From Candidatus Brevibacterium intestinigallinarum (GTDB lineage Bacteria > Actinomycetota > Actinomycetes > Actinomycetales > Brevibacteriaceae), in the NCBI GenBank assembly GCA_019117325.1, contig DWZY01000077.1, positions 1 to 17,852 on the forward strand: DNA of 17,852 nt. Reading direction: 5' to 3'. Positions 1 through 6,431 of this stretch are shown piece by piece. The position numbers and the translations under genes are program-made. A model generated the notes under the pieces. That model searched no databases. It saw nothing but the letters and a program-made list of their open reading frames with translations, and had not been told where the DNA came from. Positions within the stretch are counted from its first letter, which is position 1. Each line of letters opens with the position of its first letter.

Positions 1-1
1 G

Positions 2-775
2 GTGAGACGCTTCTTCGCCCACTGCCTGCGCACCGGACGGATCAGTGCGGATCCCTCGACCCGGCTGCGCTCGCCCAAGCGTCCGGCACGTCTGCCCGCA
101 GTGCTGCACCAGGAGCACGCGGAATCGGTGCTCGCCGCAGCGCAGGGTGCGGCACGGGACGCGACCAGGCCCACGGATCCCGCCGCGTCCGGAACTGCAG
201 ATCCCGGACGGGCCACGGACGCCGCGCAGACGACTGAACGCCCGCAGGACTCCCCGACGACGCAGTCCGCTGTCGCCCTGCGGGATGCGGCTGTCCTCGA
301 GCTCCTGTACGCGACGGGCCTGCGCGTGGCCGAGCTCGTGAGCCTCGACATCGACGACGTGGATCGGGATGCCCGGCTCGCCACCGTCGTGGGCAAGGGC
401 GGACGGATGCGCCGTGTTCCGTTCGGAGCACCCGCCGCCCGCGCGCTCGAGGCCTGGCTCGTGCGGGGCCGCCCCGAGCTCGCGACGGCGTCCTCGGGTC
501 CCGCCCTGCTGCTGGGTGTGCGCGGGGGACGGCTGGACGTCCGGCAGGTGCGGCGCATCGTGCAGGAGGCGACGCGTGCGGTGCCCGGCGCTCCCGAGCT
601 CTCGCCGCACGGCTTCCGCCACTCGGCCGCGACCCACATGGTCGAGAACGGCGCGGACATCCGGCAGGTGCAGGAGTACCTGGGGCACGCCGCGCTCAGC
701 TCGACGCAGATCTACACGCACGTGTCCCGCGGCCGGCTGGCGGCGGTCTACAACCAGGCCCACCCTCGCGCCTGA
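2..775 (+). CDS. xerC: Tyrosine recombinase XerC, 5'-truncated by the window edge
   Basis: Site-specific tyrosine recombinase that, with XerD, resolves chromosome dimers at dif near the septum. The reading frame is open to the window edge, so the N-terminal SAM-like core-binding domain is mostly missing and the GTG at base 2 is probably internal. In the visible 257 residues the catalytic set is complete: R108 (in ATGLRVAEL), K132 (VGKGGR), H203 and R206 (HGFRHS), H229 (LGHA) and nucleophile Y238 (IYTHVS). The C-terminus (NQAHPRA) is the usual actinobacterial XerC ending. Residues about 49-88 form an Ala/Thr/Pro/Asp-rich insertion between the domain-entry segment (LPAVL) and the first catalytic helix, where relatives have a short loop. 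Its position upstream of rpsB matches the normal actinobacterial chromosomal order, which argues for a housekeeping XerC rather than a phage integrase. Distinguishing XerC from XerD rests on context and ending. Confidence 0.9.
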   Translation: MRRFFAHCLRTGRISADPSTRLRSPKRPARLPAVLHQEHAESVLAAAQGAARDATRPTDPAASGTADPGRATDAAQTTERPQDSPTTQSAVALRDAAVLELLYATGLRVAELVSLDIDDVDRDARLATVVGKGGRMRRVPFGAPAARALEAWLVRGRPELATASSGPALLLGVRGGRLDVRQVRRIVQEATRAVPGAPELSPHGFRHSAATHMVENGADIRQVQEYLGHAALSSTQIYTHVSRGRLAAVYNQAHPRA

Positions 776-919
776 AGTGGTCGGTCGCTTGAACGGTGCG
801 CGTCAGCCTATGGACTGCCGGCCATTGCATCCGCTGAGGACGCAAGGCTCTATCATCTCCAACTTCTTCTAGCGGGACATGCCAGGTGAGGCAGCGACGT
901 GCACCACTGGCGCGGCCAA
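776..919. other. Convergent intergenic spacer, xerC / small membrane protein gene
   Basis: The two flanking genes converge here. I see no strong hairpin followed by a T run, no RNA gene and no recognisable att-like repeat. Base composition begins to fall in this spacer compared with xerC. Confidence 0.4.
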
Positions 920-1303
920 TCAGTCAGCGCCACCACAGAAGTGCTTCTCTGCGGCGTCAATGATGACGAGGGCTTCATCCTCGGTCAGCTCAGGCCCGTC
1001 CTCGCCATGAACGGCACCATTGTCCGATTTGCGGATGTTGTAAATCCGGCTTTCTTCGTTGAATTCCTTGTAACCTTCCGCTTCCCCCTCGAACGAGGAG
1101 CAGAGTCGTTTGGCGTCGTCGAGGACATCGCGAGGATGCTGCAGCTCCCCGAGACTCGATTCGACTTCGTCGATGAAAGCAGCTTCGGCCGGGGAAAATT
1201 GCAACCACATCAAAAATGCGAAGAACATCCCAGGGACCGCGATGACGAGTCCAAAGACGAGGGGTACCGGTCCTATAATCCCGCCAGCTGCAGATCGCGC
1301 CAC
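920..1303 (-). CDS. Small single-pass membrane protein, unknown function (possibly DUF732-like)
   Basis: About 127 residues from a GTG at 1301-1303, chosen because AAGGAGG lies 4 bases upstream. An in-frame GTG at 1346-1348 would add 15 residues but has no good ribosome site. The N-terminus holds one hydrophobic stretch (GPVPLVFGLVIAVPGMFFAF) that should act as a membrane anchor or uncleaved signal. An acidic soluble region follows, with two cysteines: one in AKRLCSSF and one near the end (EKHFCGG). The spacing AxxxC...AxxxxC with C-terminal AAEKHFC faintly resembles the small secreted actinobacterial DUF732 family; this is inference only. G+C is clearly lower than in all neighbours: 129 of 240 bases in 1021-1260 by hand count, about 54%. 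It lies 72 bases downstream of the peptidase gene on the same strand. No function can be assigned. Confidence 0.55.
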   Translation of the reverse strand: MARSAAGGIIGPVPLVFGLVIAVPGMFFAFLMWLQFSPAEAAFIDEVESSLGELQHPRDVLDDAKRLCSSFEGEAEGYKEFNEESRIYNIRKSDNGAVHGEDGPELTEDEALVIIDAAEKHFCGGAD

Positions 1304-1375
1304 GGCGCCTCCTTGGCTCAGACTCAAATTGGTGGTGATCTCGCCCACATCCCTACCACATCGCGAGTAGTCACT

Positions 1376-2356
1376 TCACTTGGAAGTTTGCCCGGCGAAC
1401 TCCCAGTGCCAGGCCTCGGGCAGTGAGCCGGACTGGCGGGCCCAGGACGGGTGCACCCAGCCATAGCGCGGCGCGTTCTCCCGCATCCAGGTATGGGCGG
1501 GCGTGCCGAAGCGATTGATCCCGCTGCCCAGGTCGACGGCCAGCCCCCAGCCGTGGTTGGAGGTGCCCGGCGTCGCGGCCATCCGTCCCTTCCGGCGCTT
1601 GAGGATGACCTGGGTGTCATAGTCCCGGTACGAATCCGTCACAGAGATCGGATGGCCGAACCGCTGCCGGAACGCCGCACTCAGCTCGTCGAACGCGCGC
1701 GCGGCGTCGCAGCGCAGCAGGTGCCCGGGCGCGGATGAGACGCTGCACAGTGCGACGGCGGGGATGCGCCCGTTCGAGTGGCCTCCCCAGGCACCGGCAC
1801 CGCTGCGTCCGCTGTCCGGCGGCAGGGGCGGCAGTTCGTCGGGTGCCTGCGCTTCTGGCAGCAGGATGACGTCCCCGCGGCTGAAGAAGTCCAGCGGGTC
1901 GACATAGCCCGTGGGGTCGTCCACGGGGCGCACGCCCACGTGCACGCAGCCCTCCGCGCAGTGAGCAGGATCGGAGACATGCCCGACCGTGTGTCCCGCA
2001 TGGACCTCGTCACCCTGCTGGACCGCCGCGTCCGCGTTCTCCATGCTCACGACCCAGCCGTCGATGACGAGGCTCACGACCGGCTTGCCCGCGACAGTCC
2101 CGGCGAAGCGCACGGTCCCGCGGGCGGGTGCACGCAGGGGCTCTCCGGGCAGGGCGGACAGGTCCACGCCCCGGTGACCCGCGTGCCAGTCCTGCTCCGG
2201 CAGGTCGAAGGCACGGACGACGCTGGGCAGGGGAACGGGGGAGACCCAGTCCGTCGGGTGCTCAGCGCCGGACTCGAGGCCCGCGGCACGACCGGACTCG
2301 GCCCCACCCAGGACGGTACTCAGCACGAGCGCCAGCAGCGCGACGGTGCGTGTCAC
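1376..2356 (-). CDS. Secreted M23 peptidase domain fused to M15/VanY D-Ala-D-Ala carboxypeptidase
   Basis: A 326-residue exported cell-wall enzyme. The GTG at 2354-2356 is chosen because GGAGGG lies 5 bases upstream and a signal peptide follows immediately (RTVALLALVLSTVLGG, possible cleavage after GRAAG near residue 26). Residues about 55-158 are an M23/LytM domain: H61 and D65 (HRGVD) and H139 are the expected zinc ligands, but the first His of the usual HxH is Cys137 (CVH). Residues about 215-322 are an M15B/VanY domain with SNHGWGLAVD (H268, D275) and EAWHWEF (catalytic E314, H317), all intact. A Pro-rich linker (about 169-185) joins them. The family roles are endopeptidase or scaffold for M23, and trimming of the terminal D-Ala of stem peptides for M15. 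The frame stays open upstream to 3118, but that part runs through the rpsB region and lacks coding character. The gene diverges from rpsB. Confidence 0.85.
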   Translation of the reverse strand: MTRTVALLALVLSTVLGGAESGRAAGLESGAEHPTDWVSPVPLPSVVRAFDLPEQDWHAGHRGVDLSALPGEPLRAPARGTVRFAGTVAGKPVVSLVIDGWVVSMENADAAVQQGDEVHAGHTVGHVSDPAHCAEGCVHVGVRPVDDPTGYVDPLDFFSRGDVILLPEAQAPDELPPLPPDSGRSGAGAWGGHSNGRIPAVALCSVSSAPGHLLRCDAARAFDELSAAFRQRFGHPISVTDSYRDYDTQVILKRRKGRMAATPGTSNHGWGLAVDLGSGINRFGTPAHTWMRENAPRYGWVHPSWARQSGSLPEAWHWEFAGQTSK

Positions 2357-2376
2357 GACATCCCTCCGCCCGCCGC

Positions 2377-2411
2377 CGCGTCGACCGCCCCCGCGCTCGC
2401 GTCGACCGCCC
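2377..2411. repeat. Two 14-bp direct repeats with 21-bp period
   Basis: CGCGTCGACCGCCC occurs exactly at 2377-2390 and 2398-2411. The 21-bp period equals two helical turns, so both copies face the same side of the DNA. They lie 21-55 bases upstream of the GTG start of the peptidase gene. A regulator-binding role is inference; chance or a slippage duplication in GC-rich DNA is possible. Confidence 0.45.
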
Positions 2412-2480
2412 ACGTGCCGCCCGACTCCGTACAGCCCGACCGCCGGCTGTCGCGCACGTCCTCCTGCATCCGCGCCCCGG

Positions 2481-2486
2481 TAGAAT
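2481..2486 (+). promoter_or_regulatory. Possible -10 box (TAGAAT), upstream rpsB promoter
   Basis: TAGAAT preceded by GG, the same form as other -10 candidates in this window. No good -35 is visible 16-18 bases upstream. If used, the leader to rpsB would exceed 500 nt. Confidence 0.3.
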
Positions 2487-2664
2487 CGTGCCATCCTCGC
2501 GTGTGCCCTCATGGCGCCAGCGAACCGGACGACCGCCGCGAGCGGACGCCCCTGACGCAGTCTGTGGAGGGGCGCCCGCCAGTCCCCAGGACCGTGCACG
2601 CACCCGGGTGCGGAGCACCCCACCTCATCGTGCGCACCGCGGTCCGTCGCACCCACCGGGCTGA

Positions 2665-2694
2665 TTGGATCACGGCGCCTCGGAGCAGTAGGAT
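2665..2694 (+). promoter_or_regulatory. rpsB promoter, TTGGAT-18-TAGGAT
   Basis: TTGGAT (2665-2670) and TAGGAT (2689-2694) are separated by 18 bases, close to the housekeeping sigma-70-type consensus. Transcription would start near 2701. This is the best two-box promoter in the window and faces rpsB. Confidence 0.6.
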
Positions 2695-2711
2695 GCTCCC
2701 AGCAGCAGTGT

Positions 2712-2768
2712 GTCCGATTCGATCGGACCACGGTCGCGGGCCTCGGCCCGCTGACAGGCCCGCGGGCC
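2712..2768 (+). promoter_or_regulatory. Structured rpsB leader with competing stems
   Basis: Just after the predicted start site lies a 7-bp hairpin (2712-2718 with 2722-2728, loop TCG). Then GCGGGCC (2736-2742), GGCCCGC (2745-2751) and the 12-base palindrome GGCCCGCGGGCC (2757-2768) follow. Segment 2745-2751 can pair either with 2736-2742 or with 2762-2768, so the stems are mutually exclusive. Leaders of ribosomal-protein genes often carry feedback elements; a role here is inferred. Confidence 0.4.
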
Positions 2769-2817
2769 GGACGCACGCTGACTTCGCGCATCCGAACAAC
2801 CATTCCCGGCCGACGGT

Positions 2818-2833
2818 GCGAGCACGTGCTCGC
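2818..2833. repeat. Perfect 16-bp palindrome in the rpsB leader
   Basis: GCGAGCACGTGCTCGC equals its own reverse complement. It sits about 170 bases before the rpsB ATG and could be a protein site or a cruciform/RNA stem. No known operator is recognised. Confidence 0.4.
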
Positions 2834-3005
2834 CGGTGGGGGATGCGGGTGCCAGGCAGAAACCGGAAACGCTGAAACGGACTCCTCCCGCTCACTCCTG
2901 CCCCGCGTCACGCGCGGACGGGCGTGCGCGTTCGGAGCCCGTCCACAGCCTGACAGACGTGCGGAGCCCCGCGGATGCGGACCGCACGTGGAAGGAGTCG
3001 TCGGC

Positions 3006-3917
3006 ATGGCCGTCGTCACCATGCGCCAGCTGCTCGACAGCGGCGTCCACTTCGGACACCAGACCCGTCGTTGGAACCCCAAGATGAAGCGCTTCATCTT
3101 CACCGAGCGCAACGGCATCTACATCATCGATCTCCAGCAGACGCTGGGCTACATCGATACCGCATACGACTTCGTGAAGGAGACCGTCGCGCACGGCGGC
3201 TCCATCCTGTTCGTCGGCACGAAGAAGCAGGCCCAGGAAGCGATCGCCGATCAGGCGACCCGCGTGGGCCAGCCCTACGTCAACCAGCGCTGGCTGGGCG
3301 GAATGCTCACCAACTTCCAGACGATCTCCGGCCGCCTCGCGCGCCTGAAGGAGCTCGAGGAGATCGACTTCGAGGACGTCGCATCGTCGATGTACACGAA
3401 GAAGGAGCTCCTCATCCTCCGCCGTGAGAAGGAGAAGCTGGACCGCACCCTGGGCGGCATCCGCGACATGCAGCGGACCCCGTCCGCCGTGTGGATCGTG
3501 GACACGAAGAAGGAGCACCTCGCGGTCGACGAGGCGCGCAAGCTGGGCATCCCGGTCATCGCGATCCTCGACACGAACTGCGACCCGGACGAGGTCACGC
3601 ACCCGGTCCCGGGCAACGACGACTCGATCCGCTCCGTCAACCTGCTCACCCGCGTGATCGCGGACGCGGTCGCCGAGGGCCTCATGACCCGCCACGGCGT
3701 CGAGGAGGGCGGCGAGAAGAACGTCTCCGCCGTCGAGCCGCTGCCGGAGTGGGAGCGCGAGCTCCTCGAGGGCCAGTCCGAGGCACCCGCCGCTGAGGCC
3801 GCGGAGACCCCCGCGACCGAGGCCGCCGAGGCCCCCGCAGCTGAGGCTCCCGCCGCTGAAGCGGCCGAGGCCGCAGCACCCGCAGCCGAGGCCGACTCCG
3901 CGTCGTCCGAGGCCTGA
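3006..3917 (+). CDS. rpsB: 30S ribosomal protein S2
   Basis: Primary-binding protein of the 30S head/body junction, needed for S1 association in bacteria that have S1 and for initiation. The start ATG has GAAGGAG 8 bases upstream and gives the canonical opening AVVTMRQLLDSGVHFGHQTR. Other S2 hallmarks are WNPKMKRFIF, the RWLGGMLTN segment, and IPVIAILDTNCDP with the following DDSIRS. Length is 303 residues. The conserved body ends near 257 (WERELLEG), and residues 258-303 are an Ala/Glu/Pro tail of repeated APAAEAAE-type units, as found in many actinobacterial S2 proteins but long. It is followed by tsf after 66 bases, the near-universal rpsB-tsf pair. Reading upstream of 3006 stays open but lies in the leader and lacks homologous sequence. 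Confidence 0.98.
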   Translation: MAVVTMRQLLDSGVHFGHQTRRWNPKMKRFIFTERNGIYIIDLQQTLGYIDTAYDFVKETVAHGGSILFVGTKKQAQEAIADQATRVGQPYVNQRWLGGMLTNFQTISGRLARLKELEEIDFEDVASSMYTKKELLILRREKEKLDRTLGGIRDMQRTPSAVWIVDTKKEHLAVDEARKLGIPVIAILDTNCDPDEVTHPVPGNDDSIRSVNLLTRVIADAVAEGLMTRHGVEEGGEKNVSAVEPLPEWERELLEGQSEAPAAEAAETPATEAAEAPAAEAPAAEAAEAAAPAAEADSASSEA

Positions 3918-3925
3918 TGACCACG

Positions 3926-3955
3926 CCTGCGGCCGGCCCACCGGCCGGCCGCGGG
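3926..3955 (+). promoter_or_regulatory. rpsB-tsf intercistronic hairpin
   Basis: An 11-bp stem (3926-3936 with 3945-3955, one G-U pair) has an 8-base loop and no T run. It lies in the 66-base gap and may act as an attenuator or as an mRNA-processing or stability element between rpsB and tsf. Confidence 0.45.
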
Positions 3956-3983
3956 CACACATCTCCCACAAGAAGGAGTGCGT

Positions 3984-4811
3984 ATGGCCAACTACACCGC
4001 AGCTGACATCAAGGTCCTCCGCGAGAAGACCGGCGCCGGCATGATGGACGTCAAGAAGGCTCTCGACGAGGCTGACGGCGACCAGGCGAAGGCGATCGAG
4101 ATCCTCCGCGTCAAGGGCCTCAAGGGCGCCACCAAGCGCGAGGGCCGCGCGACCTCCGACGGCCTCGTCGCCACCCACGTCGAGGGCGGCGTCGGCACGA
4201 TGATCGAGTTCAACTCGGAGACGGACTTCGTCGCCAAGTCGGACCGCTTCATCGAGCTGGCCGACCGGATCCTCGCTCTGGCAGTCGAGAACGGCGCCAC
4301 GGACGCGGAGTCGTTCCTGGCGACCGAGGTCGACGGCAAGCCCGTCTCGCAGCTCATCACGGAGGAGGGTGCGTCGCTGGGCGAGAAGGTCGAGCTCAAG
4401 CGCGTCGCTCGCGTCGAGGCTGCCAAGGTCGAGTCCTACCTGCACCGCACGAACAAGGACCTGCCCCCGCAGGTCGGCGTTCTGCTGGGCTACGAGGGCG
4501 AGGGCTCCGAGGCCGCGCACGACGTCGCCGTGCACATCGCAGCGCTCAGCCCCACCTACTTCTCGCGCGAGGATGTCCCCGCGGACCTCGTCGAGAAGGA
4601 GCGTGCGATCGCTGAGGAGACCGCTCGCAACGAGGGCAAGCCGGAGCAGGCTCTGCCGAAGATCATCGAGGGCCGTGTGAACGGGTTCTTCAAGGAGAAC
4701 GTCCTGCTGGACCAGGGCTTCGCCAAGGAGCCCAAGAAGTCGGTCGCGACGTTCCTGGAGGAGGCCGGCGTCAAGGCGACGGGCTTCGTCCGGTTCCGCG
4801 TCGGCTCCTGA
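3984..4811 (+). CDS. tsf: Elongation factor Ts
   Basis: Guanine-nucleotide exchange factor for EF-Tu in the cytoplasm. The ATG at 3984 is preceded by AAGGAG with a 5-base spacer; a GTG two codons earlier overlaps that ribosome site and is rejected. Residues 1-55 are the UBA-like N-terminal domain (ANYTAADIKVLREKTGAGMM and KALDEADGD). The TDFV motif at residues 80-83 is the part that inserts into EF-Tu near the Mg site. The remainder matches the two core subdomains (LHRTNKDLPPQVGVLLGYEG, HIAALSPTYFSREDVP, and a C-terminal VNGFFKENVLLDQGF). Length is 275 residues, normal for actinobacteria. The gene is cotranscribed with rpsB unless the intercistronic hairpin attenuates, and it ends before a strong terminator. 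Confidence 0.98.
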   Translation: MANYTAADIKVLREKTGAGMMDVKKALDEADGDQAKAIEILRVKGLKGATKREGRATSDGLVATHVEGGVGTMIEFNSETDFVAKSDRFIELADRILALAVENGATDAESFLATEVDGKPVSQLITEEGASLGEKVELKRVARVEAAKVESYLHRTNKDLPPQVGVLLGYEGEGSEAAHDVAVHIAALSPTYFSREDVPADLVEKERAIAEETARNEGKPEQALPKIIEGRVNGFFKENVLLDQGFAKEPKKSVATFLEEAGVKATGFVRFRVGS

Positions 4812-4854
4812 TCCGACCCCGCACCGGGTCGTCCCTGTGACGACCTGGCACGCC

Positions 4855-4892
4855 CCAGCAGGGCGGCACCCGCACGGGTGCCGCCCTGCTGG
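4855..4892 (+). terminator. Strong hairpin terminator after tsf
   Basis: A perfect 17-bp stem (4855-4871 with 4876-4892) with a GCAC loop lies 43 bases after the tsf stop. No U tract follows, as is common for terminators in high-GC actinobacteria. It separates rpsB-tsf from pyrH. Confidence 0.8.
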
Positions 4893-4915
4893 CGTTCGGG
4901 CCCCCGCCGGAGCGG

Positions 4916-4921
4916 TAGACT
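4916..4921 (+). promoter_or_regulatory. Probable pyrH -10 box (TAGACT)
   Basis: TAGACT lies just after the tsf terminator and 71 bases before the pyrH ATG. No clear -35 is visible. Its position right after a terminator makes it the natural pyrH promoter candidate. Confidence 0.45.
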
Positions 4922-4992
4922 CAACGGCGGCCCGCCGGGAGCCTCCGGGCTCCCGGCGGAACAGCGTCCCCCAGCTCGCAGGAGACTTGACG

Positions 4993-5751
4993 ATGAACGA
5001 CACCCCGGTCCACACCTCCGCCCGACATTCCGATCCGACGCACCGCAGCGGCCGTCGCCGCGTCATGCTGAAGCTCTCCGGCGAGGTGTTCGGCGGCGGC
5101 TCCGTGGGAGTCAACCCGGACGTCGTCTCGCACGTCGCCAAGCAGATCGCACAGGCCGTCCCCGCCGTCGAGGTGAGCATCGTCGTGGGCGGCGGCAACT
5201 TCTTCCGCGGAGCAGAGCTCTCGCAGCGCGGCATGGACCGCACCCGGGCGGACTACATGGGCATGCTGGGCACGGTCATGAACTGCCTGGCCCTGCAGGA
5301 CTTCCTCGAGCAGGCGGGCGTCGACACGCGCGTGCAGACCGCGATCCCCATGTCGCAGGTCGCCGAGTCCTACATCCCCCGCCGCGCGATCCGCCACATG
5401 GAGAAGGACCGCATCGTCATCTTCGGCGCGGGCGCCGGCATGCCCTTCTTCTCCACGGACACGGTCGCCGCGCAGCGGGCGCTCGAGATCAACGCGGACG
5501 AGGTGCTCATCGCGAAGAACGGCGTCGACGGGGTGTACGACGACGATCCGCGGACCAACCCGGACGCACGGAAGCTCGACACGCTCACGTACCAGGACGC
5601 GCTGGTGCGCGGCCTCAAGGTCGTCGACGCGACGGCGTTCTCCCTCTGCATGGACAACGCACTGCCCATGCGCGTGTTCGGCATGGAGGACGAGGGCAGC
5701 CTGCGGCGCGCCATCGCGGGCGAGCCGATCGGCACGCTCGTCACCGCGTGA
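4993..5751 (+). CDS. pyrH: Uridylate kinase (UMP kinase)
   Basis: Hexameric bacterial UMP kinase of the amino-acid-kinase fold: UMP + ATP to UDP + ADP, feeding pyrimidine nucleotide and UDP-sugar synthesis. The ATG at 4993 has AGGAG 8 bases upstream; the frame is open further upstream but that would cross the terminator. A 22-residue polar N-terminal extension precedes the core. Motifs: VMLKLSGE at 24-31 (K27), GGGNFFRG at 66-73, DYMGMLGT at 87-94, PFFSTDT at 151-157 and KNGVDGVYDDDP at 175-186, followed by the C-terminal VVDATAFSLCMDN. Length is 252 residues, close to the family. frr follows after 114 bases, a widely conserved pair. Confidence 0.97.
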   Translation: MNDTPVHTSARHSDPTHRSGRRRVMLKLSGEVFGGGSVGVNPDVVSHVAKQIAQAVPAVEVSIVVGGGNFFRGAELSQRGMDRTRADYMGMLGTVMNCLALQDFLEQAGVDTRVQTAIPMSQVAESYIPRRAIRHMEKDRIVIFGAGAGMPFFSTDTVAAQRALEINADEVLIAKNGVDGVYDDDPRTNPDARKLDTLTYQDALVRGLKVVDATAFSLCMDNALPMRVFGMEDEGSLRRAIAGEPIGTLVTA

Positions 5752-5774
5752 CGGACCGGACCCCACCGGCCACG

Positions 5775-5780
5775 TAGAAT
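5775..5780 (+). promoter_or_regulatory. Possible frr -10 box (TAGAAT)
   Basis: TAGAAT in the pyrH-frr gap, preceded by ACG; no good -35. The following leader (5790-5850) can fold imperfectly (CCCGC/GCGGG, and an outer GCCGT/ACGGC). A separate frr-cdsA promoter is plausible but unproven. Confidence 0.4.
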
Positions 5781-5865
5781 CAGCACGAGACCACCTGCCG
5801 TCTCCCGCAGCGCGGGATCCTTCAGCCCTGCGCGGGACGGCGGCGAACGACGAAATGAGGACAGC

Positions 5866-6423
5866 GTGATCCAGGAGACACTGACCGAGGCGCGTCAGAA
5901 GATGGACAAGTCGATCGAGGCGGCACAGGAGGAGTTCGGCAACGTCCGCACGGGACGCGCCAACCCCGGCCTCTTCGCGAACCTGATGGTCGACTACTAC
6001 GGGGCGCCCACCCCGATGCAGCAGCTTGCGTCGTTCCAGGTGCCGGAGGCGCGCACGATCCTCATCACCCCCTACGACCGGGGTGCGCTGGGCGATATCG
6101 AGAACGCGCTGCGCAACTCGGACCTGGGCGCCAACCCGGCGAACGACGGCAACATCATCCGCATCGTCCTGCCGCAGCTCACGGAGGAGCGCCGCAAGGA
6201 GTACGTGAAGCTCGTCAAGACGAAGGCGGAGGACGGCAAGGTCTCCATCCGCAACATCCGCCGCCGGGCCAAGGAGTCGCTCGAGAAGATGTCGAAGGAC
6301 GGCGAGGTGGGCGAGGACGAGGCGGATCGCGCCATCAAGGAGCTCGACGAGATCACGAAGTCGAAGACCGACGAGATCGATCGCCTCCTCGCCGCCAAGG
6401 AAGCGGAACTGCTCGAGGTCTGA
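5866..6423 (+). CDS. frr: Ribosome recycling factor
   Basis: With EF-G, splits post-termination ribosomes. It starts at a GTG with GAGGA 4 bases upstream and runs 185 residues, the family length. Domain I is the three-helix bundle (EARQKMDKSIEAAQEEFGNVRTGRA split across the N-terminus, and the C-terminal helices with VKTKAEDGKVSIRNIRR). Domain II is the inserted beta domain (about residues 31-104, with YYGAPTPMQQLASF and ITPYDRGALGDIE). The conserved R-T-G-R-A-N-P element near residues 28-34 is intact. The gene sits between pyrH and cdsA, and cdsA begins 8 bases after its stop, so the two are probably translated from one message. Confidence 0.97.
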   Translation: MIQETLTEARQKMDKSIEAAQEEFGNVRTGRANPGLFANLMVDYYGAPTPMQQLASFQVPEARTILITPYDRGALGDIENALRNSDLGANPANDGNIIRIVLPQLTEERRKEYVKLVKTKAEDGKVSIRNIRRRAKESLEKMSKDGEVGEDEADRAIKELDEITKSKTDEIDRLLAAKEAELLEV

Positions 6424-6431
6424 GAGTTCCT

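Larger units (their letters stand above)
2357..3005. other. 649-base divergent intergenic region, M23/M15 gene versus rpsB
   Basis: No convincing gene lies here; open frames on both strands have random-looking, Arg-rich translations. It holds a 14-bp direct repeat near the peptidase gene, a TAGAAT box at 2481, a small hairpin at 2606-2620 (GGGTGC, loop GGA, GCACCC), the main rpsB promoter candidate at 2665-2694, clustered stems at 2712-2768 and a 16-bp palindrome at 2818-2833. The rpsB leader would be about 300 nt from the 2689 box. Confidence 0.6.

Noticed and set aside
2..775. XerC as an integrase marking a mobile element edge
   Set aside because: Its place upstream of rpsB is the usual actinobacterial chromosomal context. 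No att-like repeats, phage or transfer genes follow, although the low-GC patch next to it is noted separately.
2357..3118. Upstream extension of the M23/M15 peptidase
   Set aside because: It would put the signal peptide deep inside the protein and overlap rpsB. The GTG at 2356 has a ribosome site and an immediate signal sequence.
4837..4992. N-terminal extension of pyrH
   Set aside because: It would translate through the tsf terminator hairpin and the pyrH -10 box. The ATG at 4993 has a good ribosome site.
2892..5243. 783-codon minus-strand open frame across rpsB, tsf and pyrH
   Set aside because: It is antisense to three certain genes. Its Leu/Asp/Arg-rich translation is the usual mirror of GC-rich codons and shows no domain.
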